Shown: piece by piece, positions 26,503 to 35,688 of the stretch
Layout: each line of letters starts with the position of its first letter
How positions within the stretch are numbered: the stretch's first letter is position 1
DNA from: an uncultured Porphyromonadaceae bacterium
Lineage (GTDB): Bacteria > Bacteroidota > Bacteroidia > Bacteroidales > Muribaculaceae
DNA: 64,000 nt
Reading direction: 5' to 3'
Assembly (NCBI GenBank): GCA_900546365.1
Contig: URCF01000001.1
Span: 62,001-126,000, forward strand
The notes under the pieces: model-generated
Told to the model about the DNA's origin: nothing
Seen by the model: only the letters and a program-made list of their open reading frames with translations
Database searches by the model: none
Made by a program: the position numbers and the translations under genes

Positions 26503-26549
26503 AAATATATAACGGAGGAAAGTGATCATATATTTTGCTTTCCGGAATG

Positions 26550-26557
26550 CAAAGGTA
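26550..26557 (-). promoter_or_regulatory. -7 promoter element for the OmpA-family gene
   Basis: The minus strand reads TACCTTTG, 47 bases before the start. It abuts the T run of the upstream terminator, so transcription restarts directly after termination. Confidence 0.5.
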
Positions 26558-26558
26558 C

Positions 26559-26595
26559 CAAAAAAAATCAGGACGGCCATTAGACCGTCCTGATC
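26559..26595 (-). terminator. Intrinsic terminator after the TPR lipoprotein
   Basis: On the minus strand ATCAGGACGG (26586-26595) pairs with CCGTCCTGAT (26568-26577), followed by a run of T residues. It lies just past the stop of the 562-residue protein. Confidence 0.88.
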
Positions 26596-26618
26596 ATTAT
26601 AGGAGTGTGAAACGATTA

Positions 26619-28307
26619 TCAGTTGATGGCACCGTTGAGGTTGAATTTGGCAAATTCAAGGTCGCTGAGAGCCTTGCTTGCGAGAGAGTCGTCAAGCTTG
26701 ATGGCCTTGCGGAGGTTGGAGATAACCTTATCGGAGTTGTTGGTGCGGGCACCGAGCACAGCGTTGAGGTAGTAGGTGGTAGCATCGGGGTTGGCCACGG
26801 CATCAAGAGTACGGTTGGCGGTGCTGTAGTCCTTGGTGAGGATTTGAGCAAGAGCTGCATTGTTGGTTTTGGCGGAGCCGAAAGCCTTCACAGCTGCGGG
26901 ATAGTCACCCTGCTGGAGGTAGTAAACACCCATGGCTTCGCCGGCTTCGGGCAGACCAGCGGCAGAGCCGAGGCTGTTGGCGGCAGCGCGGTAGTCCTTG
27001 TTGAGGAGTGACACGAGGCCACGGTTCATGTTGACCTCGGAGCTTTCGGGAGCACGCTTGGCAGCCTGGTTGAAGCTTGCGAGAGCAGCCTCATAGTCCT
27101 TGGCGATGTACTGGGTCATACCAAGGTTGTTGTAGCCGCGGTAGTCGTTAGGATACAGACGGGTCACATCCTGATAGATAGCTTTCTTGCGATTGTTGTC
27201 GTTGGTGAGGGCGGCAGCGTAGAGGAGCTCGTCAACGGAGAGGGCTGCGGGGTTGGTTTGAGCGAGGTTGGCAATCTCTTCGTCGCTCTTGCCAATCACG
27301 TTGACCGAAGCGGTGAGGCGTGAGTAGCGGAGCTGGGGAAGGATTTCATCGGCAAGTGCTTCAAACACTGAAGCGAAGTTGCGGATTTCTTTTTCGCGCT
27401 GTTCGGGATCCTTGTACATGGAAAGAACGCTCAGGATGAGGTCTTTGTCCTGTATGTTGCTCTGGCTAACGAGTTTCTGGAAGCCGTCCCAGTCCTCGGG
27501 AGTGAACTGCGAGGTGAGTTCGCCAAACTCGGTGATTTTGTCCTTTTTGAGCTGGTTCTCAAGATATTTGCTGGTGTTTTTCTCGCGGTTTTCAGCCAGG
27601 CGTGTGTTGAAGTCGAGCGATCCTTCGGGCGAAGCGTAGGAGGAGATGTTGATTTCCTCGATTACGCGGGAAGAGTCGGCATTGGCGGCGTTGAGCTTTT
27701 TGTTGAACTCTTCCACCGACTGCGATTTGAGCTCGGACTGACGGAGGTTGGCCTGGTTGATGAGGAACCGGATGTCAGCGCTGTATTTTTCGTTGATGAT
27801 GCGCTGGAACTTGTCGGGAGCCAGAGCGGGGTTGACTGTTGCGGCATCAGCCATTGTGGAAGTGGCAACCACACCATCAGCCACCTTCACGCGGGGAAGC
27901 ACATACTGCTTGCTGCCCTGAGCCACATTGAACGCGAGGTAGAGCTCGCTCTTGAGCATGTCGGGCTGGTATGCGTAGTTGACGGGCACTGTGAGCTGAC
28001 CGCCGTTTTCGTAGCTTACCACGGGATTGTTGCCACGTACTTTCTCACCCTGGTAGGTGATGGGAGCGCCGTTGGTTTCCTGTCCGTTGTAAACCAGCAC
28101 GGGGGTGATGGTCACAGACGCATTTTTCTGGAAAAATTTAGCAGGTACATTGCCGCTTACAGTAGCGGGAATCTGCTCTCCAACGACCTCGAGGGGGTTG
28201 GGGTTGGTGGTGAAATAGTCGGATTTGAACGGGTTCATCTTGCCGTTACAGCTTGAGAGAAGAACCACACCGGCCATCATCAGAGGATAGCAAATACTCT
28301 TACTCAT
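26619..28307 (-). CDS. TPR lipoprotein with OmpA-like segment
   Basis: This 562-residue protein has a lipobox (GVVLLSSC, lipidated Cys near 20). The N-terminal part (about 30-155) is a beta-rich domain. A charged helical part follows with an OmpA-like block ISSYASPEGSLDFNTRLAENR near 235-255. Tetratricopeptide-type helices fill the C-terminal part (YNNLGMTQYIAKDYEAALA, then NRGLVSLLNKDYRAAANS). Similar proteins are common and abundant in Bacteroidales; a structural or scaffold role at the outer membrane is inference. The start is ATG 28307, since the upstream extension crosses the promoter. It is followed by a strong terminator. Confidence 0.8.
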   Translation of the reverse strand: MSKSICYPLMMAGVVLLSSCNGKMNPFKSDYFTTNPNPLEVVGEQIPATVSGNVPAKFFQKNASVTITPVLVYNGQETNGAPITYQGEKVRGNNPVVSYENGGQLTVPVNYAYQPDMLKSELYLAFNVAQGSKQYVLPRVKVADGVVATSTMADAATVNPALAPDKFQRIINEKYSADIRFLINQANLRQSELKSQSVEEFNKKLNAANADSSRVIEEINISSYASPEGSLDFNTRLAENREKNTSKYLENQLKKDKITEFGELTSQFTPEDWDGFQKLVSQSNIQDKDLILSVLSMYKDPEQREKEIRNFASVFEALADEILPQLRYSRLTASVNVIGKSDEEIANLAQTNPAALSVDELLYAAALTNDNNRKKAIYQDVTRLYPNDYRGYNNLGMTQYIAKDYEAALASFNQAAKRAPESSEVNMNRGLVSLLNKDYRAAANSLGSAAGLPEAGEAMGVYYLQQGDYPAAVKAFGSAKTNNAALAQILTKDYSTANRTLDAVANPDATTYYLNAVLGARTNNSDKVISNLRKAIKLDDSLASKALSDLEFAKFNLNGAIN

Positions 28308-28365
28308 AAATAGTATGGTTTGAAACTTTGTAAAATATGTTCGTATTGTCGGTTGATAGATTGTG

Positions 28366-28373
28366 CAAAGGTA
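28366..28373 (-). promoter_or_regulatory. -7 promoter element for the TPR lipoprotein
   Basis: The minus strand reads TACCTTTG, 58 bases before the start. It faces the speA promoter in the shared divergent region. Confidence 0.5.
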
Positions 28374-28417
28374 TTCAAAAAATAAGATATATGCCACATA
28401 AATTTCCCGATTTTTGT

Positions 28418-28425
28418 TATTTTTG
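28418..28425 (+). promoter_or_regulatory. -7 promoter element for speA
   Basis: TATTTTTG lies 31 bases before the speA ATG and matches TAnnTTTG. No -33 box is evident. Confidence 0.45.
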
Positions 28426-28456
28426 CGCTCAATTAAAAAACAAACACCTTCTTGAG

Positions 28457-30355
28457 ATGAGAAAATGGCGTATTGATGACAGCGCAGAGCTGTACAATAT
28501 AAACGGATGGGGACTGAAATATTTTTCCATCAACGATAAAGGTCATGTGCAAGTGACCCCTAAAGCCGGATATGCTTCGGTGGATATCAAGGAGCTCATG
28601 GATGAGCTGCAGGTGAGGGATGTCACCGCCCCGTTGCTCCTGCGCTTTCCCGACATTCTTGACAACAGGATTGAAAAGATTTCGCGCTGTTTCAAGCAGG
28701 CGGCCGAGGAGTATGACTACCAGGCTCAGAATTTCATTATCTATCCCATCAAGGTCAACCAGATGCGGCCTGTGGTGGAGGAGATTGTGAGCCACGGCAA
28801 GAAGTTCAATATTGGACTTGAGGCCGGTTCCAAGCCGGAACTCCATGCAGTGCTTGCCACCAATATAGCCGAAAACGCCTTGATTATATGCAACGGCTAC
28901 AAGGATGAAAGCTTTGTGGAGCTGGCTCTGCTTGCCCAGAAAATGGGCAGGAGAATCTTTCTCGTGGTGGAGAAGATCAATGAGCTCAATGTGATAGCCA
29001 CTGTGGCCAAGCGGCTTGGCATCAAGCCCAACATCGGCATACGTATCAAATTGTCGTCGTCCGGCTCCGGCAAATGGGAGGAGAGTGGCGGCGACCAGTC
29101 GAAATTCGGACTTAATTCCACAGAGCTGCTGCAGGCTTTGGACACCCTTAAAAAGAAAGGACTGGCTGACTGTCTGAAACTGATTCATTTCCATATCGGC
29201 AGTCAGGTGACCAAAATACGGCTGATCAAGAATGCTCTGCGCGAGGCGATGCAGTTCTACGTGCAGCTTACCAACCTCGGATTCAACATCGACTTCGTGG
29301 ATATTGGCGGCGGCCTCGGAGTGGATTACGACGGCACGAGAAACGCTTCGTCGGAAAGTTCGATGAACTACAGCATCCAGGAGTATGCCAACGATGCCGT
29401 GTCGGCACTGGTGGATGTGTGTGTGAAAAACAATATCTCGCAGCCCAATATCATAACCGAGAGCGGTCGGTCGCTCACCGCCCATCATTCCGTGCTGGTG
29501 TTTGAGGTGTTGGAAACCACTTCGCTGCCGGTGTGGAAAGATAGCGAGGAGGTGAACCCCGATGCCCATGAGCTGCTGCGGGAGCTTTACACCATCTGGG
29601 ACCGCCTTGACCAGCCAAGGTTGCTTGAAAGTTGGCACGATGCCCTGCAAATCAGGGAGGAAGCTCTTGACCTGTTCAGCCTCGGTATGCTTGACCTTAA
29701 CACCCGTGCGCAGATTGAGAAACTGTTCTGGTCGATTGCTCGTGAGGTGGGCGAGATGGCCAACGATATGAAGCACGCTCCCGAGGAGCTGCGGAAGATA
29801 TCGAAAATGCTGCCGGATAAATATTTCTGCAATTTCTCACTCTTCCAGTCGCTGCCCGATTCGTGGGCCATTGACCAGCTTTTCCCCATCATACCCATCA
29901 GCCGTCTCGATGAGCGTCCCGACCGTACCTGCACCATTCAGGATATCACCTGCGACAGCGACGGCAAGATAGCCAATTTCATCACATCCCACGGCACCTC
30001 CAACGCTCTTCCTGTTCATTCGCTCAAAAATGGTGAGCCTTATTATATAGGTGTGTTCCTTGTGGGTGCCTATCAGGAGATACTGGGTGATATGCACAAT
30101 CTGTTCGGCGATACCAATGCGGTGCATATATCGGTGTATAAGGACCGGTATGAGATCGACCGTATCATTGACGGTGAAACAGTGGCCGAAGTGCTTGACT
30201 ATGTGGAGTTCAACCCCAAGAAGCTGGTACGCAACGTGGAAACATGGGTCACCTCGTCCATGAAAGCCGGACGCATCACACCCGAGGAGGGCAGGGAGTT
30301 CCTAAGCAACTACCGCTCGGGTCTGTATGGGTACACCTATCTTGAAAAGGACTGA
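28457..30355 (+). CDS. speA: Biosynthetic arginine decarboxylase
   Basis: This 632-residue PLP enzyme makes agmatine from arginine, the first step of the agmatine route to putrescine and spermidine. The PLP Lys is in YPIKVNQMRPVVEEI near residue 103. The Gly-rich PLP-phosphate loop DIGGGLGVDYDG lies near 285, and the acidic substrate region and C-terminal barrel match fold III decarboxylases of about 630 residues. I start at ATG 28457 (MRKWRIDD), because the upstream extension crosses the promoter. It overlaps truA by one base (TGATG), so the two are translated together. Confidence 0.96.
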   Translation: MRKWRIDDSAELYNINGWGLKYFSINDKGHVQVTPKAGYASVDIKELMDELQVRDVTAPLLLRFPDILDNRIEKISRCFKQAAEEYDYQAQNFIIYPIKVNQMRPVVEEIVSHGKKFNIGLEAGSKPELHAVLATNIAENALIICNGYKDESFVELALLAQKMGRRIFLVVEKINELNVIATVAKRLGIKPNIGIRIKLSSSGSGKWEESGGDQSKFGLNSTELLQALDTLKKKGLADCLKLIHFHIGSQVTKIRLIKNALREAMQFYVQLTNLGFNIDFVDIGGGLGVDYDGTRNASSESSMNYSIQEYANDAVSALVDVCVKNNISQPNIITESGRSLTAHHSVLVFEVLETTSLPVWKDSEEVNPDAHELLRELYTIWDRLDQPRLLESWHDALQIREEALDLFSLGMLDLNTRAQIEKLFWSIAREVGEMANDMKHAPEELRKISKMLPDKYFCNFSLFQSLPDSWAIDQLFPIIPISRLDERPDRTCTIQDITCDSDGKIANFITSHGTSNALPVHSLKNGEPYYIGVFLVGAYQEILGDMHNLFGDTNAVHISVYKDRYEIDRIIDGETVAEVLDYVEFNPKKLVRNVETWVTSSMKAGRITPEEGREFLSNYRSGLYGYTYLEKD

Positions 30356-31104
30356 TGTATAGATACTTCATGCGGCTCGCCTATCGGGGTGAGCCTTTCC
30401 ACGGATGGCAGTCACAGCCCAATGCAATAAGTGTGCAGGAGGTGCTGGAGCGCGGCCTGAGCACGATTATGCGCCATGAGGTGAAAATCACTGGGGCAGG
30501 GCGCACCGACACCGGCGTCAATGCCCGGATGATGGTGGCCCATTTCGATCTCGAGGCTCCTGTGGCCGACGAGACGCAACTGGTGCGCGCCATCAATTCG
30601 ATTGTGGGCAAGGATATTGCCGTTTACTCGGTGTTTCCGGTGCATGATACCGCCCATGCGCGGTTTGACGCCACAAGCCGCACCTACCACTATTATGCCA
30701 CAACCGGCAAATCGCCGTTTTTTTATCCGCTGGCGTGGCAGGCTCCGCAACATCTTGATTACGAGGCTATGAACCATGCTGCCAAGCATCTGCTGGAGGT
30801 AGAGGATTTCACCTCGTTTGCCAAATTGCATACCGACACCAAAACCAATATATGCAATGTGACTGAAGCCGAGTGGCGCAGTGTGGGCCCTGACGGAATG
30901 GTGTTTGTGATCACTGCCGACCGGTTTCTGCGCAATATGGTGCGGGCCGTGGTGGGCACACTTGTGGATGTAGGGCGCGGCAAAATCAGCGAGCGCGAGT
31001 TCATGGATATTGTGTCCAAGCGCGACCGGTGTGCCGCCGGCACATCGATGCCACCCCAGGCGCTCTATCTGTGGGAGGTGACCTATCCGTTTGCCATCAG
31101 GTGA
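30355..31104 (+). CDS. truA: tRNA pseudouridine(38-40) synthase
   Basis: The protein is 249 residues. TruA isomerises uridines 38-40 of the anticodon stem. The catalytic Asp is in GAGRTDTGVNA near residue 52. The conserved YRGEPFHGWQSQP start and the FLRNMVRAVVGTLV segment near 190 complete the family pattern. Its ATG overlaps the speA stop, so expression follows the polyamine gene although the functions are unrelated. No terminator is visible before the glnS promoter. Confidence 0.96.
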   Translation: MYRYFMRLAYRGEPFHGWQSQPNAISVQEVLERGLSTIMRHEVKITGAGRTDTGVNARMMVAHFDLEAPVADETQLVRAINSIVGKDIAVYSVFPVHDTAHARFDATSRTYHYYATTGKSPFFYPLAWQAPQHLDYEAMNHAAKHLLEVEDFTSFAKLHTDTKTNICNVTEAEWRSVGPDGMVFVITADRFLRNMVRAVVGTLVDVGRGKISEREFMDIVSKRDRCAAGTSMPPQALYLWEVTYPFAIR

Positions 31105-31120
31105 TTTTTTGGGCTAACGC

Positions 31121-31152
31121 TTTGGTTGTTTGAACAAGGTTGGCTAACTTTG
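31121..31152 (+). promoter_or_regulatory. Bacteroidales-type promoter for glnS
   Basis: TTTG (31121-31124) and TAACTTTG (31145-31152) are 20 bases apart, a full promoter match. It gives a leader of about 60 bases before the glnS ATG. Confidence 0.8.
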
Positions 31153-31218
31153 TGGCTTAAATGGCGATATGTGCGCCAATGAATAAAAACGATAATAAAT
31201 CAGTATAAATAGAAGGCA

Positions 31219-32922
31219 ATGGCTGAAATAGAAGAAACCGAAGGTACAGAGAAGAAAGGACTTAACTTTGTAGAGCAAATTGTGTGGGACGACCTGCAGG
31301 CCGGCAAGAACGGTGGCAGACTCAACACCCGTTTCCCGCCCGAGCCCAACGGCTACCTTCATATAGGTCATGCCAAGGCTATATGTATGGATTTCGGTGT
31401 GGCTGAGAAATTCGGCGGCACCTGCAATCTCCGTTTCGATGATACCAACCCTGTGAAGGAAGATGTGGAGTATGTTGACTCCATCCGCGAGGATATCCAC
31501 TGGCTCGGTTTTGACTGGGGCAACAGGGAATATTACGCCAGCGACTATTTCCCCCAGCTTTATGATTTGGCCGTGCGCCTTATCAAGGAGGGGAAGGCAT
31601 ACGTTGACGACCAGACTTCCGAGCAGATTGCCGCGCAGAAAGGCACTCCCACCACTCCGGGACAGGATTCGCCATATCGCAACCGCTCCGTGGAGGAGAA
31701 CCTCGACCTGTTTGAGCGTATGAATGCCGGTGAGTTTGACGAAGGCGCACGTGTGCTCCGCGCCAAAATCGACATGGCATCGCCCAACATGCACTTCCGC
31801 GACCCGATAATGTATCGCATCATCAAAACTCCCCACCACCGCACCGGCACCAAGTGGAAAGTTTATCCTATGTATGACTTCGCCCACGGCCAGAGCGATT
31901 ATTTTGAAGGTGTGACACACTCTATATGCACATTGGAATTTGTGGTGCACCGTCCTCTCTATGAGTATTTTGTCAAGGAACTCGCCGATGAGAGCTACTG
32001 CCCCCGACAGATAGAGTTCAACCGCCTCAATCTCACCTACACCGTGATGAGCAAGCGCAAGCTGCTGCAGTTGGTGAAGGAAGGACTGGTGGCCGGATGG
32101 GATGATCCCCGTATGCCGACCATCTCTGGTATGCGCCGCCGCGGCTATACTCCGCAATCCATCCGCAACTTCATTGAGAAAATCGGCTATACCAAATATG
32201 AAGCGCTCAACAGTGTGTCGCTGCTTGAACACGCTGTGCGCGAGGACCTCAACGCTGTGTCCACCCGTGTGATGGCTGTGATGAACCCTGTGAAAGTGGT
32301 GATTGACAACTATCCCGAGGGCCAAACCGAGATGGTGGAGTTGGAAAACAATCCCGAGGATCCCAATGCAGGCACCCACAGCATGCCTTTCGGCCGCGAG
32401 CTGTATATAGAGCGCGATGACTTCATGGAGAATCCGCCCAAGAAATTCTTCCGTCTTGCTCCCGACGCTGAGGTGCGCCTCAAGGGTGCCTACATAGTGA
32501 AATGTGTGGGTGTGGAGAAGGATGCAGACGGTAATATCACCACCATCCATTGTACATACGACCCCGACACCCGTAGCGGTTTGCCCGGAAGCATGCGCAA
32601 GGTCAAAGGCACTCTCCATTGGGTGAACGCGGCCACAGCTGTTGATGCTACCGCAAGATTGTACGACCGTTTGTTTGCCGTGGAGAACCCTGCAGCTGAA
32701 ACAGAGAAAGATTTCCGCGAACTTCTCAATCCCGATTCCTTGAAGGTGGTGGAAGGTATCAAGGTGGAGCCGTATCTGGCCGAAAACGCTGTGCCCGGTG
32801 CCCACTTCCAGTTCCAGCGCATAGGTTATTTCACTCCCGACCTCGACAGCACCCCCGACCATCTTGTGTTCAACCGCACCATTGCATTGAAAGACAGCTG
32901 GGAAAAGGTTCAGAAAAAATAA
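31219..32922 (+). CDS. glnS: Glutamine--tRNA ligase
   Basis: This 567-residue class I synthetase charges tRNA-Gln directly. The HIGH motif is PPEPNGYLHIGHAKA near residue 35 and the KMSKS-type motif is VMSKRKL near 275, the GlnRS form rather than GluRS. The C-terminal beta-barrels that read the anticodon span about 340-550. Its presence means tRNA-Gln need not be charged through GatCAB transamidation. It has its own promoter, and a helical-repeat protein gene follows after 15 bases. Confidence 0.98.
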   Translation: MAEIEETEGTEKKGLNFVEQIVWDDLQAGKNGGRLNTRFPPEPNGYLHIGHAKAICMDFGVAEKFGGTCNLRFDDTNPVKEDVEYVDSIREDIHWLGFDWGNREYYASDYFPQLYDLAVRLIKEGKAYVDDQTSEQIAAQKGTPTTPGQDSPYRNRSVEENLDLFERMNAGEFDEGARVLRAKIDMASPNMHFRDPIMYRIIKTPHHRTGTKWKVYPMYDFAHGQSDYFEGVTHSICTLEFVVHRPLYEYFVKELADESYCPRQIEFNRLNLTYTVMSKRKLLQLVKEGLVAGWDDPRMPTISGMRRRGYTPQSIRNFIEKIGYTKYEALNSVSLLEHAVREDLNAVSTRVMAVMNPVKVVIDNYPEGQTEMVELENNPEDPNAGTHSMPFGRELYIERDDFMENPPKKFFRLAPDAEVRLKGAYIVKCVGVEKDADGNITTIHCTYDPDTRSGLPGSMRKVKGTLHWVNAATAVDATARLYDRLFAVENPAAETEKDFRELLNPDSLKVVEGIKVEPYLAENAVPGAHFQFQRIGYFTPDLDSTPDHLVFNRTIALKDSWEKVQKK

Positions 32923-32937
32923 TCGGCACCATTCCGG

Positions 32938-34374
32938 ATGGAACACAATAATAGTGTCGAGCAGTTGTATCGGCAATTTGTAGCCGATATGGATCAGCCA
33001 TTGTCGGAGCGTTACTACGATGAAGCCGAGCTGCTCGATGTGTTTGATTATGCTTCGGATGTGGGCGACGACGCGGTGCGCACAGAAGTGGTGTTGCTTG
33101 CCGAGCGGCTATGCCCCGGAAGCGTGAGTATTGCCGAGCGCAAAGCTCTGCTCTACTGGAGTATGGGCAGCAATGAGGCTGCATCGAAAGTTATATCAAC
33201 CATCCCCGGTAAACATTTTCTCACACGGCTCACACAGTTGCGTATCAAGAAAAATGTGGCGCAGCTCGCTGCCAATGAATTCTCCATGCTGGTCAAAGGT
33301 GTGAAGCCGGGAACAATGGAGGATGAGGAGGTGATTCAACTCATTGATGCGGCGCACGAAGCAGGGCAGGAGCAGTGGCTTATGGACCATTATGAGCTCT
33401 TGAAGCAGCTTGCACAATATCCCGAGACTGTGATGTATGATATTGTGGGTGCTGTGCTCGACAGCGGCCTTGACAGTGATTTTGAGTTTGTCAACAATGC
33501 TCTTGACGACCTCACCATGGCTTCGCCATACGATTTGGGATTCTGGGAGTATGCCGCCGATGTCGCAATGTCGCGACAGGAAGACCCCGAGCGGGCTTTA
33601 GGGTGTGTGGAGTATGCTTTGGCCATAAATCCCAAATCGCAGAAGTCGCTGATACTGAAGTCGGATTGTCTGCTGGCTATGGATCCGCCAAGGATAGATG
33701 AAGCTCTGGACGCAGCCCGAAAAGCATATACCCTATATCCTGATGAGGCATCAGTGAGCCTTGCCTATGCCCATGCCCTCCAGCTGAGCGATCGCAAGGG
33801 TGAGGCTATGGAGGTGCTCAAGAGGCACCTGACCATGAAGGGGTGCGATCTGTTGGTGATTGTGCCGATATCAATGTTTGACAGCGGTTTGAATATCGGG
33901 GATTTGTTGCGCTCCGCAGTGACGAATGTCAATCCGGAATTGCTTGAAATGCAATTTGACGGCCTTGTGACGAAATACACATCTCTTGGCGATTACGAGC
34001 ATCTGGCTCAGATTATGGAGGTGGCGGAGGAGCTTGGATATGTCCGCAACTACAATCCGGAATTTATGGTAGAGCTGTATTTCCGCACCGACCGTTGGGA
34101 AAAGACGCTCCCTTATCTCGCTGAGTGTGTGCCGTTCAACCACAAGATATGGTTGCTGGCTCTCTTGATGAGTCTGCCCGGCCCGAATGGGGTGGAGGAA
34201 ACCGTCAAAGAGATTGACGACCGTTTGAAGGATATTGACGACAGCATAGCCACGAGCTCATTGGCCGATATCATGCAGTACCGCGCAATCAAGGAGCACG
34301 TTAAGGCAATCCGCGAGACATTGCTGTCCGGCGAACAGTTGGATGTGAATCATTTCAATCCTTTCCAGCCTTAG
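32938..34374 (+). CDS. Helical-repeat (TPR-like) protein of unknown function
   Basis: The protein is 478 residues and has no signal peptide, so it is probably cytoplasmic. The N-terminus (MEHNNSVEQLYRQF) is charged. Tetratricopeptide-like helical pairs are visible in the middle, for example DPERALGCVEYALAINPKSQ and DEALDAARKAYTLYPDEASV, about residues 220-300. The rest is acidic and alpha-helical. It follows glnS by 15 bases, so it may be read through from the glnS promoter. It ends in a 4-base convergent overlap with the metallo-hydrolase gene. I know the type from Bacteroidales but no function. Confidence 0.75.
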   Translation: MEHNNSVEQLYRQFVADMDQPLSERYYDEAELLDVFDYASDVGDDAVRTEVVLLAERLCPGSVSIAERKALLYWSMGSNEAASKVISTIPGKHFLTRLTQLRIKKNVAQLAANEFSMLVKGVKPGTMEDEEVIQLIDAAHEAGQEQWLMDHYELLKQLAQYPETVMYDIVGAVLDSGLDSDFEFVNNALDDLTMASPYDLGFWEYAADVAMSRQEDPERALGCVEYALAINPKSQKSLILKSDCLLAMDPPRIDEALDAARKAYTLYPDEASVSLAYAHALQLSDRKGEAMEVLKRHLTMKGCDLLVIVPISMFDSGLNIGDLLRSAVTNVNPELLEMQFDGLVTKYTSLGDYEHLAQIMEVAEELGYVRNYNPEFMVELYFRTDRWEKTLPYLAECVPFNHKIWLLALLMSLPGPNGVEETVKEIDDRLKDIDDSIATSSLADIMQYRAIKEHVKAIRETLLSGEQLDVNHFNPFQP

Positions 34375-35012
34375 ATATAGGGGTTTTGTCGCTTTTCCTC
34401 ACCGATGGTTGTGGCCGGTCCGTGACCGGGATACACCACTGTGGCGTCGGGGAGGGTGAGGAGCTTTGTTTGAATGGCTTTAATCAGGGTAGCGTAATCG
34501 CCCCCCGGCAGGTCGGTGCGGCCTATGGAGCCGTTGAAAAGCGCATCGCCGGTAATCACAAATCCGTCCGCGGCATCATACAGCGCAATAGATCCTTGAG
34601 AATGGCCAGGTACCTCGATGACTTTGAGTGAGCCGGAGCCTATGCTTACAGTGTCGTTGTCGTGCAGCTGCAAAGCAATGGACAAGGGTGTCGGGGTAGG
34701 GATGGGCAGATGGAACATCCGTGCCTGTTCGGCCCGTGCGAGTCCAAGGGTGGCATCACCCTGATGCGCGGCGGTGGCAAGATTGTAGGTGCTGATTATA
34801 TGGTCATTGCCAAGAGTGTGGTCGATATGCAGGTGGGTGTTGATGAGGTGCACCGGATTGAGATTGTGGGCCTTGATGAACTCGTCGAGCTGCAAGGCTT
34901 CGGCATCCGACTGCATTCCGGGGTCAATCACAGCGGCCTGCAGGGTGGTTTCGTCCCACACAATATATGTGTTGACTCCGAACAGATTGAATTCAAATCG
35001 AGCTATTTTCAT
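34371..35012 (-). CDS. MBL-fold metallo-hydrolase, glyoxalase II-like
   Basis: The protein is 213 residues. The metal-binding motif is THLHIDH near residue 62. The later ligand His residues lie in EVPGHSQGSIAL near 135 and in YPGHGPATTIGEEK close to the C-terminus. GDALFNGSIGRTDLPGGD is the usual glyoxalase II/persulfide dioxygenase-like block. The family opens thioester bonds such as S-lactoylglutathione; the substrate here is unknown. Its ATG overlaps the rsmG stop by 4 bases, and its 3' end meets the convergent TPR-like gene by 4 bases. Confidence 0.93.
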   Translation of the reverse strand: MKIARFEFNLFGVNTYIVWDETTLQAAVIDPGMQSDAEALQLDEFIKAHNLNPVHLINTHLHIDHTLGNDHIISTYNLATAAHQGDATLGLARAEQARMFHLPIPTPTPLSIALQLHDNDTVSIGSGSLKVIEVPGHSQGSIALYDAADGFVITGDALFNGSIGRTDLPGGDYATLIKAIQTKLLTLPDATVVYPGHGPATTIGEEKRQNPYI

Positions 35013-35629
35013 AATTCTACATAGATGATAGATTTTGAGGTGAAGAACTCCTCGGAAAAATAGTCGCTCAAAGGCACTTCAATCACAGGACGGTGCACAG
35101 CCGCTATCTCCTCGGCGAGGTCTTTACCTTTAAGGCATAACAAACCCGGGGGCAAACTGTTGGCATCGGGTGCGGATATATTGCGGCGCACCAGTTTCAC
35201 AAGCTCGCTGAGCTGCATCACTGCGCGGCTCACCACGAAATGAAATTTTTTGTGACACTCGCCCATGTCACCGTGCTGAAATGTGACATTGGTGAGGCCG
35301 ATGGCCTGGGCCACCGAGGAGGCCACCTTGATTTTCTTGCCTATGCGGTCAATGAGGTGGAAGCGGCATTGCGGCCAGAGGATGGCGAGCGGAATACCGG
35401 GGAAGCCGCCTCCGGTGCCGAGGTCAAGAACAGCTGTGCCCGGTGCGGGAGTGACGAATTTGGCAATGGCGGCGGAGTGGAGTATATGCCGCTCGTATAG
35501 ATTGGATATATCCTTGCGTGATATGACATTGATTTTTTCGTTCCATTCGCTGTAAAGCGGTCCGAGCATGGCCAGCTGTTGGCGTTGCATGTCGCTGAGG
35601 TCGGGAAAATATTTAAGTATTTCGTCCAT
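35009..35629 (-). CDS. rsmG: 16S rRNA (guanine(527)-N7)-methyltransferase
   Basis: The protein is 206 residues. RsmG methylates G527 of 16S rRNA; its loss gives low-level streptomycin resistance in some bacteria. The SAM-binding motif is VLDLGTGGGFPGIPLAI near residue 70. The N-terminal segment NVISRKDISNLYERHILHS and the VVSRAVMQLSELV block are characteristic. It shares a divergent region with the S1-domain gene, where -7 boxes face both ways. Confidence 0.97.
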   Translation of the reverse strand: MDEILKYFPDLSDMQRQQLAMLGPLYSEWNEKINVISRKDISNLYERHILHSAAIAKFVTPAPGTAVLDLGTGGGFPGIPLAILWPQCRFHLIDRIGKKIKVASSVAQAIGLTNVTFQHGDMGECHKKFHFVVSRAVMQLSELVKLVRRNISAPDANSLPPGLLCLKGKDLAEEIAAVHRPVIEVPLSDYFSEEFFTSKSIIYVEL

Positions 35630-35636
35630 GATGATG

Positions 35637-35644
35637 CAAAAGTA
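35637..35644 (-). promoter_or_regulatory. -7 promoter element for rsmG
   Basis: The minus strand reads TACTTTTG, 7 bases before the rsmG ATG, so the transcript would have almost no leader. Confidence 0.4.
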
Positions 35645-35657
35645 CGGAAATTATAGC

Positions 35658-35665
35658 TACTTTTG
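35658..35665 (+). promoter_or_regulatory. -7 promoter element for the S1-domain gene
   Basis: TACTTTTG is 23 bases before the ATG at 35689, facing away from the rsmG box. The two -7 boxes are only 13 bases apart. Confidence 0.5.
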
Positions 35666-35688
35666 TTAAACTCATAACCAAAAAGCTG

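Noticed and set aside
28433..29776. 447-codon open frame opposite speA
   Set aside because: Same cause: speA is clearly coding, and the opposite frame has no domains or start context.
31144..32976. 610-codon open frame opposite glnS
   Set aside because: It is a shadow of the codon bias of glnS. Its protein is rich in His and Cys without any fold, and glnS motifs are intact.
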